Shown here one piece after another: positions 1 through 12,600 of a DNA stretch of 64,000 nt. The stretch lies in the NCBI RefSeq assembly GCF_050948215.1, contig NW_027488567.1, forward strand, positions 1,736,001-1,800,000, in the 5' to 3' direction. Within the stretch, counting starts at the first letter, position 1; each line of letters begins with the position of its first letter. This stretch comes from Halictus rubicundus (lineage: Eukaryota; Arthropoda; Insecta; Hymenoptera; Halictidae). The notes beneath the pieces were generated by a model. The model did not search any database. It had not been told where the DNA came from and was given only the letters and a program-made list of their open reading frames with translations. Both the position numbers and the translations under genes were made by a program.

Positions 1-2416
1 AGGATAGGATAGAGGATAGGATAGGATAGAGAATAGGTTAGGATTGAGGATAGGATAGGATTGGATAGAGGATAGAGAATTGGATAGGATAGAGGATAGG
101 GTAGGATAGAGGATAGGATAGGATAGAGGATAGGATAGAGGATCTAATAGAGGATCTGATAGAGGATAGGATAGGATAGGATAGGATAGTATAGGATAGA
201 GGACAGAAAAGGATTGACGATAGGATAGGATAGAGGATAGGATAGGATAAAGGATAGGATAGGATAGAGGATAGGATAGGATAGGAGATACGATATTATA
301 GAGGATAGGATAGGATAGAGGGTAGGATAGGATAGGAGATACGATATTATAGAGGATAGGATAGGATAGAGGATAGGATAGGATAGAGGATAGGATAGGA
401 TAGAGAATAGGTTAGGATTGAGGATAGGATAGGATAGGATAGAGGATAGAATAGAATTGAGGATAGGTTTGGATAGAGGATAGAGAATTGGATAGGATAG
501 AGGATGGGGTACGATAGAGGATAGGATAGGGGTTTGATAGGATAGAGATTAGGATAGTATAGAGGATAGGATAGGATAGCGGATAGGATAGGATAGAGGA
601 TAGAAAAGGATTGACGATAGGATAGGATAGAGGATAGGATAGGATAAAGGATAGGATAGGATAGAGGATAGGATAGGATAGGAGATACGATATTATAGAG
701 GATAGGATAGGATAGAGGATAGGATAGGATAGAGGATAGGATAGGATAGAGAATAGGTTAGGATTGAGGATAGGATAGGATAGGATAGAGGATAGGATAG
801 GATAGAGAATAGGTTAGGATTGAGGATAGGATAGGATAGGATAGAGGATAGAATAGAATTGAGGATAGGATTGGATAGAGGATTGAGAATTGGATAGGAT
901 AGAGGATAGGGTACGATAGAGGATAGGATAGGGGATTGGTTTTATAGAGATTAGGATAGTATAGAGGATAGGATAGGATAGCGGATAGGATAGGATAGAG
1001 GATAGGATAGGATAGTGGATAGGATAGGATAGAGGATAGGATATGATAGAGGATAGGATAGGATTGAGGATAGGATGGGATAGTGGATAGGAAAGGATAG
1101 AGTATACTATAGAGGATAGGATAGGATAGAGGATAGTATAGGATAGAGGATAGGATATGATAGAGGATAGCATAGGATAGAGGATAGTATAGGAGAGAGG
1201 ATAGGATATGATAGAGGATAGGATAGGATAGAGGATAGGATAGGACAGAGAATAGGTTAGGATTGAGGATAGGATAGGATAGGATAGAGGATAGGATAGG
1301 ATAGAGGATAGGATAGGATAGAGAATAGGTTAGGATTGAGGATAGGATAGGATAGGATAGACGATAGAATAGAATTGAGGATAGGATTGGATAGAGGATA
1401 GAGAATTGGATAGGATAGAGGATAGGGTAGGATAGAGGATAGGATAGGGGATTGATAGGATAGAGATTAGGATAGTATACAGGATAGGATAGGATAGCGG
1501 ATAGGATAGGATAGAGGATAGGATAGGATAGTGGATAGGATAGGATAGAGGATAGGATATGATAGAGGATAGGATAGGATTGAGAATAGGATAGGATAGT
1601 GGATAGGAAAGGATAGAGTATACGATAGAGGATAGGATAGGATAGAGGATAGGATAGGATAGAGGATAGGATAGGGGATTGGATAGGATAGAGGATAGGA
1701 TAGGATAGAGCATACGATAGAGGATAGGATAGGATAGAGGATATGATAGGATTGAGGATAGGATAGGATTGAGGATAGGATAGGATAGAGCATACGATAC
1801 AGGATAGGATAGGATAGAGGATAGGATAGGATAGAGAATAGGATAGGATAGAGGATAGGATAGGATAGGGGATAGGATAGGATAGATGATAGGATAGGAT
1901 AGAGGATAGGATAAAGGATTGGATAGGATAGAGGATAGGATAGGATAGAGGATAGGATAGGATAGAGGATAGGACAGAGGATTGGATAGGATAGAGGATA
2001 GGATAGGATAGAGGATAGGATTGGATTGAGGATAGATAGGATATCGGATAGAATAGGATAGAGAAGAGGGTAGCATAGAGGATAGGATACGATAGAGGAT
2101 AGGATATGATAGAGGATAGGATAGGATAGAGGATAGGATAGGATAGAGGATAGGATAGGATTGAGGATTGGATTGGATAGAGAATAGGATAAGATAGAGG
2201 ATAGGATAGGATAGAGGATAGGATAGGATTGAGTTTAGAATAGGATAGAGGATAGGGTAGGATAGAGGAGAGGATATGATAGAGGATAGGATAGGATTGA
2301 GGATAGGATAGGATTGAGGATAGGATAGGATAGAAGATTGGATGGGATAGAGGACAGTATAGGATTGAGGATAGGATTAGATTGAGGATAGGATAGGATA
2401 GAGGATAGGATAGGAT
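1..2416 (+). repeat. 2,571-bp higher-order unit, first copy (left-truncated)
   Basis: This segment recurs at 2,572-4,987 with a constant shift of 2,571 bases. Anchors include the variant beginning GAATAGGTTAGG at 31 and 2,602, and a pair of GATCT-bearing units near 141-160 and 2,712-2,731. I saw no substitution or indel in the stretches compared. It is rich in variants rare further right: GAATAGGTTAGG, AATAGAATTGAGG and AGCATACG. The true left edge lies outside the window, so the first copy may be longer. Bases 2,417-2,571 belong to the same period but have no counterpart after 4,987. Confidence 0.9.
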
Positions 2417-2571
2417 TGAGGATAGGATGGGATAGTGGATAGGAAAGGATAGAGTATACGATAGAGGATAGGATAGGATAGAGGATAGTATAGGATAGAG
2501 GATAGGATATGATAGAGGATAGGATAGGATAGAGGATAGTATAGGAGAGAGGATAGGATATGATAGAGGAT

Positions 2572-4987
2572 AGGATAGGATAGAGGATAGGATAGGATAG
2601 AGAATAGGTTAGGATTGAGGATAGGATAGGATTGGATAGAGGATAGAGAATTGGATAGGATAGAGGATAGGGTAGGATAGAGGATAGGATAGGATAGAGG
2701 ATAGGATAGAGGATCTAATAGAGGATCTGATAGAGGATAGGATAGGATAGGATAGGATAGTATAGGATAGAGGACAGAAAAGGATTGACGATAGGATAGG
2801 ATAGAGGATAGGATAGGATAAAGGATAGGATAGGATAGAGGATAGGATAGGATAGGAGATACGATATTATAGAGGATAGGATAGGATAGAGGGTAGGATA
2901 GGATAGGAGATACGATATTATAGAGGATAGGATAGGATAGAGGATAGGATAGGATAGAGGATAGGATAGGATAGAGAATAGGTTAGGATTGAGGATAGGA
3001 TAGGATAGGATAGAGGATAGAATAGAATTGAGGATAGGTTTGGATAGAGGATAGAGAATTGGATAGGATAGAGGATGGGGTACGATAGAGGATAGGATAG
3101 GGGTTTGATAGGATAGAGATTAGGATAGTATAGAGGATAGGATAGGATAGCGGATAGGATAGGATAGAGGATAGAAAAGGATTGACGATAGGATAGGATA
3201 GAGGATAGGATAGGATAAAGGATAGGATAGGATAGAGGATAGGATAGGATAGGAGATACGATATTATAGAGGATAGGATAGGATAGAGGATAGGATAGGA
3301 TAGAGGATAGGATAGGATAGAGAATAGGTTAGGATTGAGGATAGGATAGGATAGGATAGAGGATAGGATAGGATAGAGAATAGGTTAGGATTGAGGATAG
3401 GATAGGATAGGATAGAGGATAGAATAGAATTGAGGATAGGATTGGATAGAGGATTGAGAATTGGATAGGATAGAGGATAGGGTACGATAGAGGATAGGAT
3501 AGGGGATTGGTTTTATAGAGATTAGGATAGTATAGAGGATAGGATAGGATAGCGGATAGGATAGGATAGAGGATAGGATAGGATAGTGGATAGGATAGGA
3601 TAGAGGATAGGATATGATAGAGGATAGGATAGGATTGAGGATAGGATGGGATAGTGGATAGGAAAGGATAGAGTATACTATAGAGGATAGGATAGGATAG
3701 AGGATAGTATAGGATAGAGGATAGGATATGATAGAGGATAGCATAGGATAGAGGATAGTATAGGAGAGAGGATAGGATATGATAGAGGATAGGATAGGAT
3801 AGAGGATAGGATAGGACAGAGAATAGGTTAGGATTGAGGATAGGATAGGATAGGATAGAGGATAGGATAGGATAGAGGATAGGATAGGATAGAGAATAGG
3901 TTAGGATTGAGGATAGGATAGGATAGGATAGACGATAGAATAGAATTGAGGATAGGATTGGATAGAGGATAGAGAATTGGATAGGATAGAGGATAGGGTA
4001 GGATAGAGGATAGGATAGGGGATTGATAGGATAGAGATTAGGATAGTATACAGGATAGGATAGGATAGCGGATAGGATAGGATAGAGGATAGGATAGGAT
4101 AGTGGATAGGATAGGATAGAGGATAGGATATGATAGAGGATAGGATAGGATTGAGAATAGGATAGGATAGTGGATAGGAAAGGATAGAGTATACGATAGA
4201 GGATAGGATAGGATAGAGGATAGGATAGGATAGAGGATAGGATAGGGGATTGGATAGGATAGAGGATAGGATAGGATAGAGCATACGATAGAGGATAGGA
4301 TAGGATAGAGGATATGATAGGATTGAGGATAGGATAGGATTGAGGATAGGATAGGATAGAGCATACGATACAGGATAGGATAGGATAGAGGATAGGATAG
4401 GATAGAGAATAGGATAGGATAGAGGATAGGATAGGATAGGGGATAGGATAGGATAGATGATAGGATAGGATAGAGGATAGGATAAAGGATTGGATAGGAT
4501 AGAGGATAGGATAGGATAGAGGATAGGATAGGATAGAGGATAGGACAGAGGATTGGATAGGATAGAGGATAGGATAGGATAGAGGATAGGATTGGATTGA
4601 GGATAGATAGGATATCGGATAGAATAGGATAGAGAAGAGGGTAGCATAGAGGATAGGATACGATAGAGGATAGGATATGATAGAGGATAGGATAGGATAG
4701 AGGATAGGATAGGATAGAGGATAGGATAGGATTGAGGATTGGATTGGATAGAGAATAGGATAAGATAGAGGATAGGATAGGATAGAGGATAGGATAGGAT
4801 TGAGTTTAGAATAGGATAGAGGATAGGGTAGGATAGAGGAGAGGATATGATAGAGGATAGGATAGGATTGAGGATAGGATAGGATTGAGGATAGGATAGG
4901 ATAGAAGATTGGATGGGATAGAGGACAGTATAGGATTGAGGATAGGATTAGATTGAGGATAGGATAGGATAGAGGATAGGATAGGAT
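2572..4987 (+). repeat. 2,571-bp higher-order unit, second copy
   Basis: This is the second copy of the unit above. Identity with the first copy stops at 4,988, where A replaces the T found at 2,417; beyond that the sequence passes into plain 17-mers and then a pure GGATA run. The absence of visible differences across about 2.4 kb suggests a recent duplication or active homogenisation. A collapsed or duplicated assembly join is the alternative explanation. Confidence 0.9.
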
Positions 4988-5031
4988 AGAGGATAGGATA
5001 GGATAGAGGATAGGATAGAGGATAGGATAAA

Positions 5032-5091
5032 GGATAGGATAGGATAGGATAGGATAGGATAGGATAGGATAGGATAGGATAGAGGATAGGA
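5032..5091 (+). repeat. pure (GGATA)12 run
   Basis: Twelve perfect GGATA units follow one another with no GA insertion, so the 17-bp rhythm is lost and a 5-bp rhythm takes over. The run is preceded by a variant unit with AAAGG, a context also seen before the runs at 5,814, 9,473 and 9,574. Confidence 0.93.
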
Positions 5092-5813
5092 TAGGATAGA
5101 GCATACGATAGAGGATAGGATAGGATAGAGGATAGGATAGGGGATTGGATAGGATAGAGGATAGGATAGGATAGAGCATACGATAGAGGATAGGATAGGA
5201 TAGAGGATAGGATAGGGGATTGGATAGGATAGAGGATAGGACAGGATAGAGCATACGATAGAGGATAGGATAGGATAGAGGAGAGGATAGGATAGAGGAT
5301 AGGATAGGATAGAGGATAGGATAGGATACAGGATAGGATAGGATAGAGGATAGGATATTATAGAGGAGAGGATAGGATAGAAGATAGGATAGGATTGAGG
5401 ATAGGATAGGAATGAGGATAGGATAGGATTGAGGATAGGATTCGATAGAGTATAGGATGGGATAGAGGATAGGATAGGATTGAGGATAGGATAGGATTGA
5501 GGATAGGATAGGATTGAGGATAGGATAGGATAGAGGATTGGTTGGGATACAGGATAGGATAGGATTGAGGATAGGATAGGATTGAGGATAGGATAGGATA
5601 GAGGATAGGATAGGATAGAGGATAGGATAGAATAGAGGATAGGATACGATAGAAGATACGATATTATAGAGGAAACGATAGGATAGAGAACAGGATAGGA
5701 TAGAGCATACGATAGAGGATAGGATAGGATAGGATAGAGAATAGGATAGGATACATGGTATTATAGAGTGGAGGATAGGATAGGATAGAGGATAGGATAG
5801 AGGATAGGATAAA

Positions 5814-5878
5814 GGATAGGATAGGATAGGATAGGATAGGATAGGATAGGATAGGATAGGATAGGATAGAGGATAGGA
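5814..5878 (+). repeat. pure (GGATA)13 run
   Basis: Thirteen perfect GGATA units preceded by AAAGG, as at 5,032. The shared left context suggests that this and the 5,032 run are copies of one expanded unit, or that the AAAGG variant marks an expansion-prone monomer. Confidence 0.93.
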
Positions 5879-5996
5879 TAGGATAGAGGATAGGTTAGTT
5901 TTGAGGATAGGATAGGATTGAGGATAGGATAGGATAGAGGATAGGATAGGATAGAGGATAGGATAGGATAGGTGATAGGATAGAGGAAAGGATAGA

Positions 5997-6061
5997 GGAT
6001 AGGATAGGATAGGATAGGATAGGATAGGATAGGATAGGATAGGATAGGATAGGATAGGATA
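5997..6061 (+). repeat. pure (GGATA)13 run
   Basis: Thirteen perfect GGATA units between two GAGG units. Equal in length to the run at 5,814 but with a different left context. Confidence 0.93.
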
Positions 6062-6099
6062 GAGGATAGGATAGGATAGAGGATAGGATAGAGGATAGG

Positions 6100-7218
6100 A
6101 TAGAGGATTGGATAGGATAGAGGATAGGATAGGATAGAGGATAGGATTGGATTGAGGATAGATAGGATAGGATAGGATAGAGGATAGGATAGGATAGAGG
6201 ATAGGATAGGATTGAGGATTGGATTGGATAGAGAATAGGATAATATAGAGGATAGGATAGGATAGAGGATAGGTTAGGATTGAGGATAGGATAGGATAGA
6301 GGATAGGATAGGATAGAGGAGAGGATAGGATAGACGATAGGATGGATAGAGGATACTATAGGATAGACTATAGGATAGGTATGAGGATAGTATAGGATTG
6401 AGGATAGGATAGAATGGAGGACAGGATAGGATAGAGGATAGGATAGGATTGAGGATTGGATTGCATAGAGGATAGGATAAGATAGAGGATAGGATACTAT
6501 AGAGGATAGGTTAGGATTGAGGATAGGATAGGATGGAGGATAGGTTAGGATTGAGGATAGGATAGGATAGAGCATACGATAGAGGATAGGATAGGATAGA
6601 GGAGTGGATAGGATAGAGGATAGCATAGGATAGAGGATAGGATAGGATAGAGGATTGGATAGGATAGAGGATAGGATACTATAGAGGATAGGATAGGATA
6701 GAGGATAGGATAGGATAGAGGATAGGATAGGATAGAGGATGGGTTAGGATTGAGGATAGGATACGATTGAGGATAGGATAGGATAGAGGATAGGATAGGA
6801 TAGAGTATAGGATAGGATACAGGATAGGATAGAGGATAGGATAGAGGATAGGATAGAGGATAGGATAGGATAGGATAGGATAGGATAGAGGATAGGATAG
6901 AATAGAGGATAGGATACGATAGAAGATACGATATTATAGAGGAATGGATAGGATAGAGGATAGGATAGAGGGTAGGATACGATAAGAGGATAGGATACGA
7001 TCGAGGATAGGATAGGATTGAGGATAGGATAGGATAGAGGATAGGATAGGATAGAAGAGAGGATAGGATAGAGGATAGGATAAGATAGAAGATAGGATAG
7101 AATGGAGGACAGGATAGGATAGAGGATAGGATACGATAGAAGATACGATATTATAGAGGAAAGGATAGGATAGAGGATAGGATAGGACACAGGATAGGAT
7201 AGGGGATTGGATAGGATA
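6100..7218 (+). repeat. ~1.45-kb duplicated block, left copy
   Basis: This block matches 7,563-8,669. The shift is 1,463 bases through about 6,850 and 1,451 after it, because the left copy carries an extra 12 bases near 6,840-6,860. A few further differences are visible, for example around 6,378-6,400 compared with 7,841-7,863. The match ends at 7,219, where the right copy jumps to a sequence that the left copy reaches only 174 bases later (near 7,393). The pair is older than the 5,227-bp duplication, since both 5,227-bp copies contain the right block. Confidence 0.8.
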
Positions 7219-7562
7219 GAGGATAGAATACGATAGAGGATAGGATAGGATAGAGGATAGGATAGGATAGAGGATAGGATATGATAGAGGAGAGGATAGG
7301 ACTGAGGATAGGATAGTATAGGATAGTGGATAGGTTAGGATAGAGCATACGATAGAGGATAGGATAGGATAGGATAGAGAATAGGATAGGATACATGGTA
7401 TTATAGAGTAAAGGATAGGATAGGGTAGCTGATAGGATAGGGGATTGGATAGGATAGAGGATAGGATAGGATAGAGCATACGATAGAGGATAGGATAGGA
7501 TAGAGGATAGGATAGGGGATTGGATAGGATAGAGGATAGGATAGGATAGAAGATAGGATAGA

Positions 7563-8669
7563 ATAGAGGATTGGATAGGATAGAGGATAGGATAGGATAG
7601 AGGATAGGATTGGATTGAGGATAGATAGGATAGGATAGGATAGAGGATAGGATAGGATAGAGGATAGGATAGGATTGAGGATTGGATTGGATAGAGAATA
7701 GGATAATATAGAGGATAGGATAGGATAGAGGATAGGTTAGGATTGAGGATAGGATAGGATAGAGGATAGGATAGGATAGAGGAGAGGATAGGATAGACGA
7801 TAGGATGGATAGAGGATACTATAGGATAGACTATAGGATAGGATTGAGGATAGGATAGGATTGAGGATAGGATAGAATGGAGGACAGGATAGGATAGAGG
7901 ATAGGATAGGATTGAGGATTGGATTGCATAGAGGATAGGATAAGATAGAGGATAGGATACTATAGAGGATAGGTTAGGATTGAGGATAGGATAGGATGGA
8001 GGATAGGTTAGGATTGAGGATAGGATAGGATAGAGCATACGATAGAGGATAGGATAGGATAGAGGAGTGGATAGGATAGAGGATAGCATAGGATAGAGGA
8101 TAGGATAGGATAGAGGATTGGATAGGATAGAGGATAGGATACTATAGAGGATAGGATAGGATAGAGGATAGGATAGGATAGAGGATAGGATAGGATAGAG
8201 GATGGGTTAGGATTGAGGATAGGATACGATTGAGGATAGGATAGGATAGAGGATAGGATAGGATAGAGTATAGGATAGGATACAGGATAGGATAGAGGAT
8301 AGGATAGAGGATAGGATAGGATAGGATAGGATAGGATAGAGGATAGGATAGAATAGAGGATAGGATACGATAGAAGATACGATATTATAGAGGAATGGAT
8401 AGGATAGAGGATAGGATAGAGGGTAGGATACGATAAGAGGATAGGATACGATCGAGGATAGGATAGGATTGAGGATAGGATAGGATAGAGGATAGGATAG
8501 GATAGAAGAGAGGATAGGATAGAGGATAGGATAAGATAGAAGATAGGATAGAATGGAGGACAGGATAGGATAGAGGATAGGATACGATAGAAGATACGAT
8601 ATTATAGAGGAAAGGATAGGATAGAGGATAGGATAGGACACAGGATAGGATAGGGGATTGGATAGGATA
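7563..8669 (+). repeat. ~1.45-kb duplicated block, right copy
   Basis: Partner of 6,100-7,218, with a 12-bp internal loss and an apparent 174-bp deletion at its right end. A further copy sits at 12,790-13,896 as part of the second 5,227-bp unit. Confidence 0.8.
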
Positions 8670-9168
8670 CATGGTATTATAGAGTAAAGGATAGGATAGG
8701 GTAGCTGATAGGATAGGGGATTGGATAGGATAGAGGATAGGATAGGATAGAGCATACGATAGAGGATAGGATAGGATAGAGGATAGGATAGGGGATTGGA
8801 TAGGATAGAGGATAGGATAGGATAGAGCATACGATAGAGGATAGGATAGGATAGAGAAGAGGATAGGATAGAGGATAGGATAGGATAGAGGATAGGATAG
8901 GATAGAGAAGAGGATAGGATAGAGGATAGGATAGGATAGAGGATAGGATAGGATAGAGGATAGGATAGGATAGAGGATAGAATAGGATAGAGCATAGGAT
9001 AGGATTGAGGATTGGATTGGATAGAGGATAGGATAAGATAGAGGATAGGATAGGATAGAGGATAGGTTAGGATTGAGGATAGGATAGGATAGGAATAGGA
9101 TAGGATAGAGGATAGGATAGGATAGAGGATAGGATAGGATAGGATTGGATAGGATAGAATAGGATAGA

Positions 9169-9223
9169 GGATAGGATAGGATAGGATAGGATAGGATAGG
9201 ATAGGATAGGATAGGATAGGATA
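9169..9223 (+). repeat. pure (GGATA)11 run
   Basis: Eleven perfect pentamers; the identical run is found at 14,396-14,450 in the second 5,227-bp unit. Confidence 0.9.
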
Positions 9224-9472
9224 GAGGATAGGATAGAGGATATGATAGGATAGAGGATAGGATAGGATAGAGGATAGAGGATAGGATAGGATAGAGGATA
9301 GGATAGGATTGAGGATTGGATTGGATAGAGGATAGGATAAGATAGAGGATAGGATAGGATAGAGGATAGGTTAGGATTGAGGATAAGATAGGATTGACGA
9401 TAGGATAGGATTGAGGATAGGATAGGATAGAGGATAGGATAGGATAGAGGATAGGATAGAGGAAAGGATAAA

Positions 9473-9547
9473 GGATAGGATAGGATAGGATAGGATAGGA
9501 TAGGATAGGATAGGATAGGATTGGATAGGATAGGATAGGATAGGATA
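9473..9547 (+). repeat. (GGATA)15 run with one GGATT
   Basis: Fifteen pentamers in register, the tenth being GGATT, preceded by AAAGG. Copied at 14,700-14,774. Confidence 0.9.
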
Positions 9548-9573
9548 GAGGATAGGATAGAGGATAGGATAAA

Positions 9574-9633
9574 GGATAGGATAGGATAGGATAGGATAGG
9601 ATAGGATTGGATAGGATAGGATAGGATAGGATA
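9574..9633 (+). repeat. (GGATA)12 run with one GGATT
   Basis: Twelve pentamers in register with one GGATT at 9,604-9,608, again preceded by AAAGG. It resembles the run at 9,473 and may be a local duplicate of it. Copied at 14,801-14,860. Confidence 0.88.
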
Positions 9634-12600
9634 GAGGATAGGATAGGATAGGGAATAGGATAGGATAGAGGATAGGATAGGATAGAGGATTGGATAGGAT
9701 AGAGGATAGGATAGGATAGAGGATAGGATAGGATTGAGGTTAGGATAGGATAGTGATATAGGATAGGATAGAGCATACGATAGAGGACAGGATAGGGTAG
9801 GATAGAGAATAGTATAGGATACATGGTATTATAGGGTAGAGGATAGGATAGGATAGAGGATAGGATAGGGGATTGGATAGCATAGAGGATAGGATAGGAT
9901 AGAGCATACGATAGAGGATAGGATAGAGGATAGGATAGGATTGAAGAGAAGATAGGATTGAGGATAGGATAGGATAGAGGATTGGATAGGATAGAGGATA
10001 CTATAGGATAGATTATAGGATAGGATTGAGGATAGGATAGGAATGAGGATAGGATAGGATTGAGGATAGGATTCGATAGAGGATAGGATAGATTAGAGGA
10101 TAGGATAGGATAGAGGATAGGATAGGATAGAGGATAGTATAGGATATAGGATAGGATATGATAGAGTATAGGATAGGATAGAGGATAGGATAGGATAGAG
10201 CATACGATAGAGGATAGGATAGGATAGAGGATAGGAAAGGATAGAGGATACTATAGGATAGATTATAGGATAGGATTGAGGATAGCATAGGAATGAGGAT
10301 AGGATAGGATAGGATAGAGGGTAGGATACGATAAGAGGATAGGATAAGATAGAGGATAGGATAGAATAGAGGACAGGATAGGATAGAGGATAAGATAGGA
10401 TAGAGGATAGGATAGGATAGTGGATAGGATACGATAAAGGATAGGATATGATAGAGGATAGGTTAGGATTGAGGTTAGGATAGGATAGTGGATAGGATAG
10501 GATAGAGCATACGATAGAGGATAGGATAGGGTAGGATAGAGAATAGTATAGGATACATGGTATTATAGGGTAGAGGATAGGATAGGATAGAGGATAGGAT
10601 AGGATAGAGCATACGATAGAGGATAGGATAGAGGATAGGATAGAGGATTGGATAGGATAGAGGATAGGATAGGATAGAGGATAGGATTGGATTGAGGATA
10701 GATAGGATAGAGATAGAATAGGATAGAGGATAGGATAGCATAGAGGATAGGATAGGATAGAGGATAGGATATGATTGGGCATAGGATAGAGGATTGGATA
10801 GGATAGAAGATAGGATAGAGAAGAGGATAGGATAGAGGTTAGGATAGAGGATAGGATACGATAAGGGGATAGGATAGGACAGAGGATAGGATAGGATTTA
10901 GGATAGGATAGGATAGAGGATAGGATAGGATACAGGATAGGATAGGATAGAGGATAGAATAGGATAGAGGATAGGATAGCATAGAGGATAGGATAGGATA
11001 GAGGATAGGATAGGATGGAGGATAGGATAGGATATGAGATTGGATAGGATACAGGATAGGATAGGATAGAGGATAGGATAGGATAGATGATAGGATAGAG
11101 GATTGGATAGGATAGAGGATAGGATAGGATTGAGGATAGGATAGGATTGAGGATAGGATAGGATAGAAGATAGGATAGGATGGAGGATACTATAGGATAG
11201 ATTATAGGATAGGATTGAGGATAGGATAGGAATGAGGATAGGATAGGATTGAGGATAGGATTGGATAGAGGATAGGTTAGGATAGAGGATAGGATAGGAT
11301 TGAGGATAGGATAGGATAGAGGATAGGATAGGACAGAGGATAGGATAGGATTGAGGAGAGGATAGGATAGAGGATAGGATAGGATTGAGGAGAGGATAGG
11401 ATATGAGATTGGATAGGATAGAGGATAGGATTGGATAGAGGATAGGATAGGATAGAGGATAGGATAGGATAGAGGATAGGATACGATAGAGGATAGGATA
11501 GGATATAGGATAGGATAGGATAGAGGATAGGATAGGATAGAGGATTGGATAGGATAGAGGATACCATAGGATAGAGGATACCATAGGATAGAGGATAGGA
11601 TAGGATTGAGGATAGGATAGGAAAGAGGACAGGATAGGATACAGGATATGATATTATAGAGGATACGATATTATAGAGGATAGGATAGGATAGAGGATAG
11701 GATAGAGAATAGGATAGGATAGAGGATAGGGGATTGGATCGGATACAGGATAGGAGACGGTAGAGGATTGGATAGGATACAGGATATTATAGGATAGAGG
11801 ATATAATACGATGGAGGATAGGATAGGATAGAGGATAAGATAAGATAGAGGATAACATAGGGGATTGGATAGGATAGAGGATAGGAGACGATAGAGGATA
11901 GGATAGGATTGATGATAGGATAGGAAAGATTACAGGATAGGATACAGGATACGATATTATAGAGGATACGATATTGTAGAGGATAGGATACGATAGAGGA
12001 TTGGATAGGATAGAGGATAGGATAGGATAGAGTATAGGATAGGATACAGGATAGGATAGAGGATAGGATAGAGGATAGGATAGAGGATAGGATAGGATAG
12101 GATAGGATAGGATAGAGGATAGGATAGAATAGAGGATAGGATACGATAGAAGATACGATATTATAGAGGAATGGATAGGATAGAGGATAGGATAGAGGGT
12201 AGGATACGATAAGAGGATAGGATACGATCGAGGATAGGATAGGATTGAGGATAGGATAGGATAGAGGATAGGATAGGATAGAAGAGAGGATAGGATAGAG
12301 GATAGGATAAGATAGAAGATAGGATAGAATGGAGGACAGGATAGGATAGAGGATAGGATACGATAGAAGATACGATATTATAGAGGAAAGGATAGGATAG
12401 AGGATAGGATAGGACACAGGATAGGATAGGGGATTGGATAGGATAGAGGATAGAATACGATAGAGGATAGGATAGGATAGAGGATAGGATAGGATAGAGG
12501 ATAGGATATGATAGAGGAGAGGATAGGACTGAGGATAGGATAGTATAGGATAGTGGATAGGTTAGGATAGAGCATACGATAGAGGATAGGATAGGATAGG

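Larger units (their letters stand above)
4988..6099 (+). repeat. irregular satellite segment with pure GGATA runs
   Basis: This is a transitional segment between the two large tandem duplications. It mixes ordinary 17-mers, AGCATACGATAGAGG variants, ATTGAGG variants and three of the longest uninterrupted pentamer runs in the window. It holds no gene and no long duplicate that I could place. Confidence 0.75.
6776..12002 (+). repeat. 5,227-bp higher-order unit, first copy
   Basis: Every landmark in this block recurs exactly 5,227 bases downstream: the AGAGTATAGG variant at 6,802 and 12,029, the pure pentamer run at 9,169 and 14,396, and the ATTGATG variant at 11,908 and 17,135. The constant shift along the block means no net insertion or deletion, and I saw no substitution in the regions compared. 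The left edge is set by mismatches at 6,768 and 6,775 against 11,995 and 12,002. It holds no gene. Confidence 0.93.

Noticed and set aside
3329..5254. A 641-codon minus-strand open frame, and some eighty others like it, encoding YPILS-type proteins
   Set aside because: The minus-strand repeat has no stop codon in any frame, so long frames are unavoidable. They overlap in different frames, have no non-repetitive domain, and their ends simply follow point variants.
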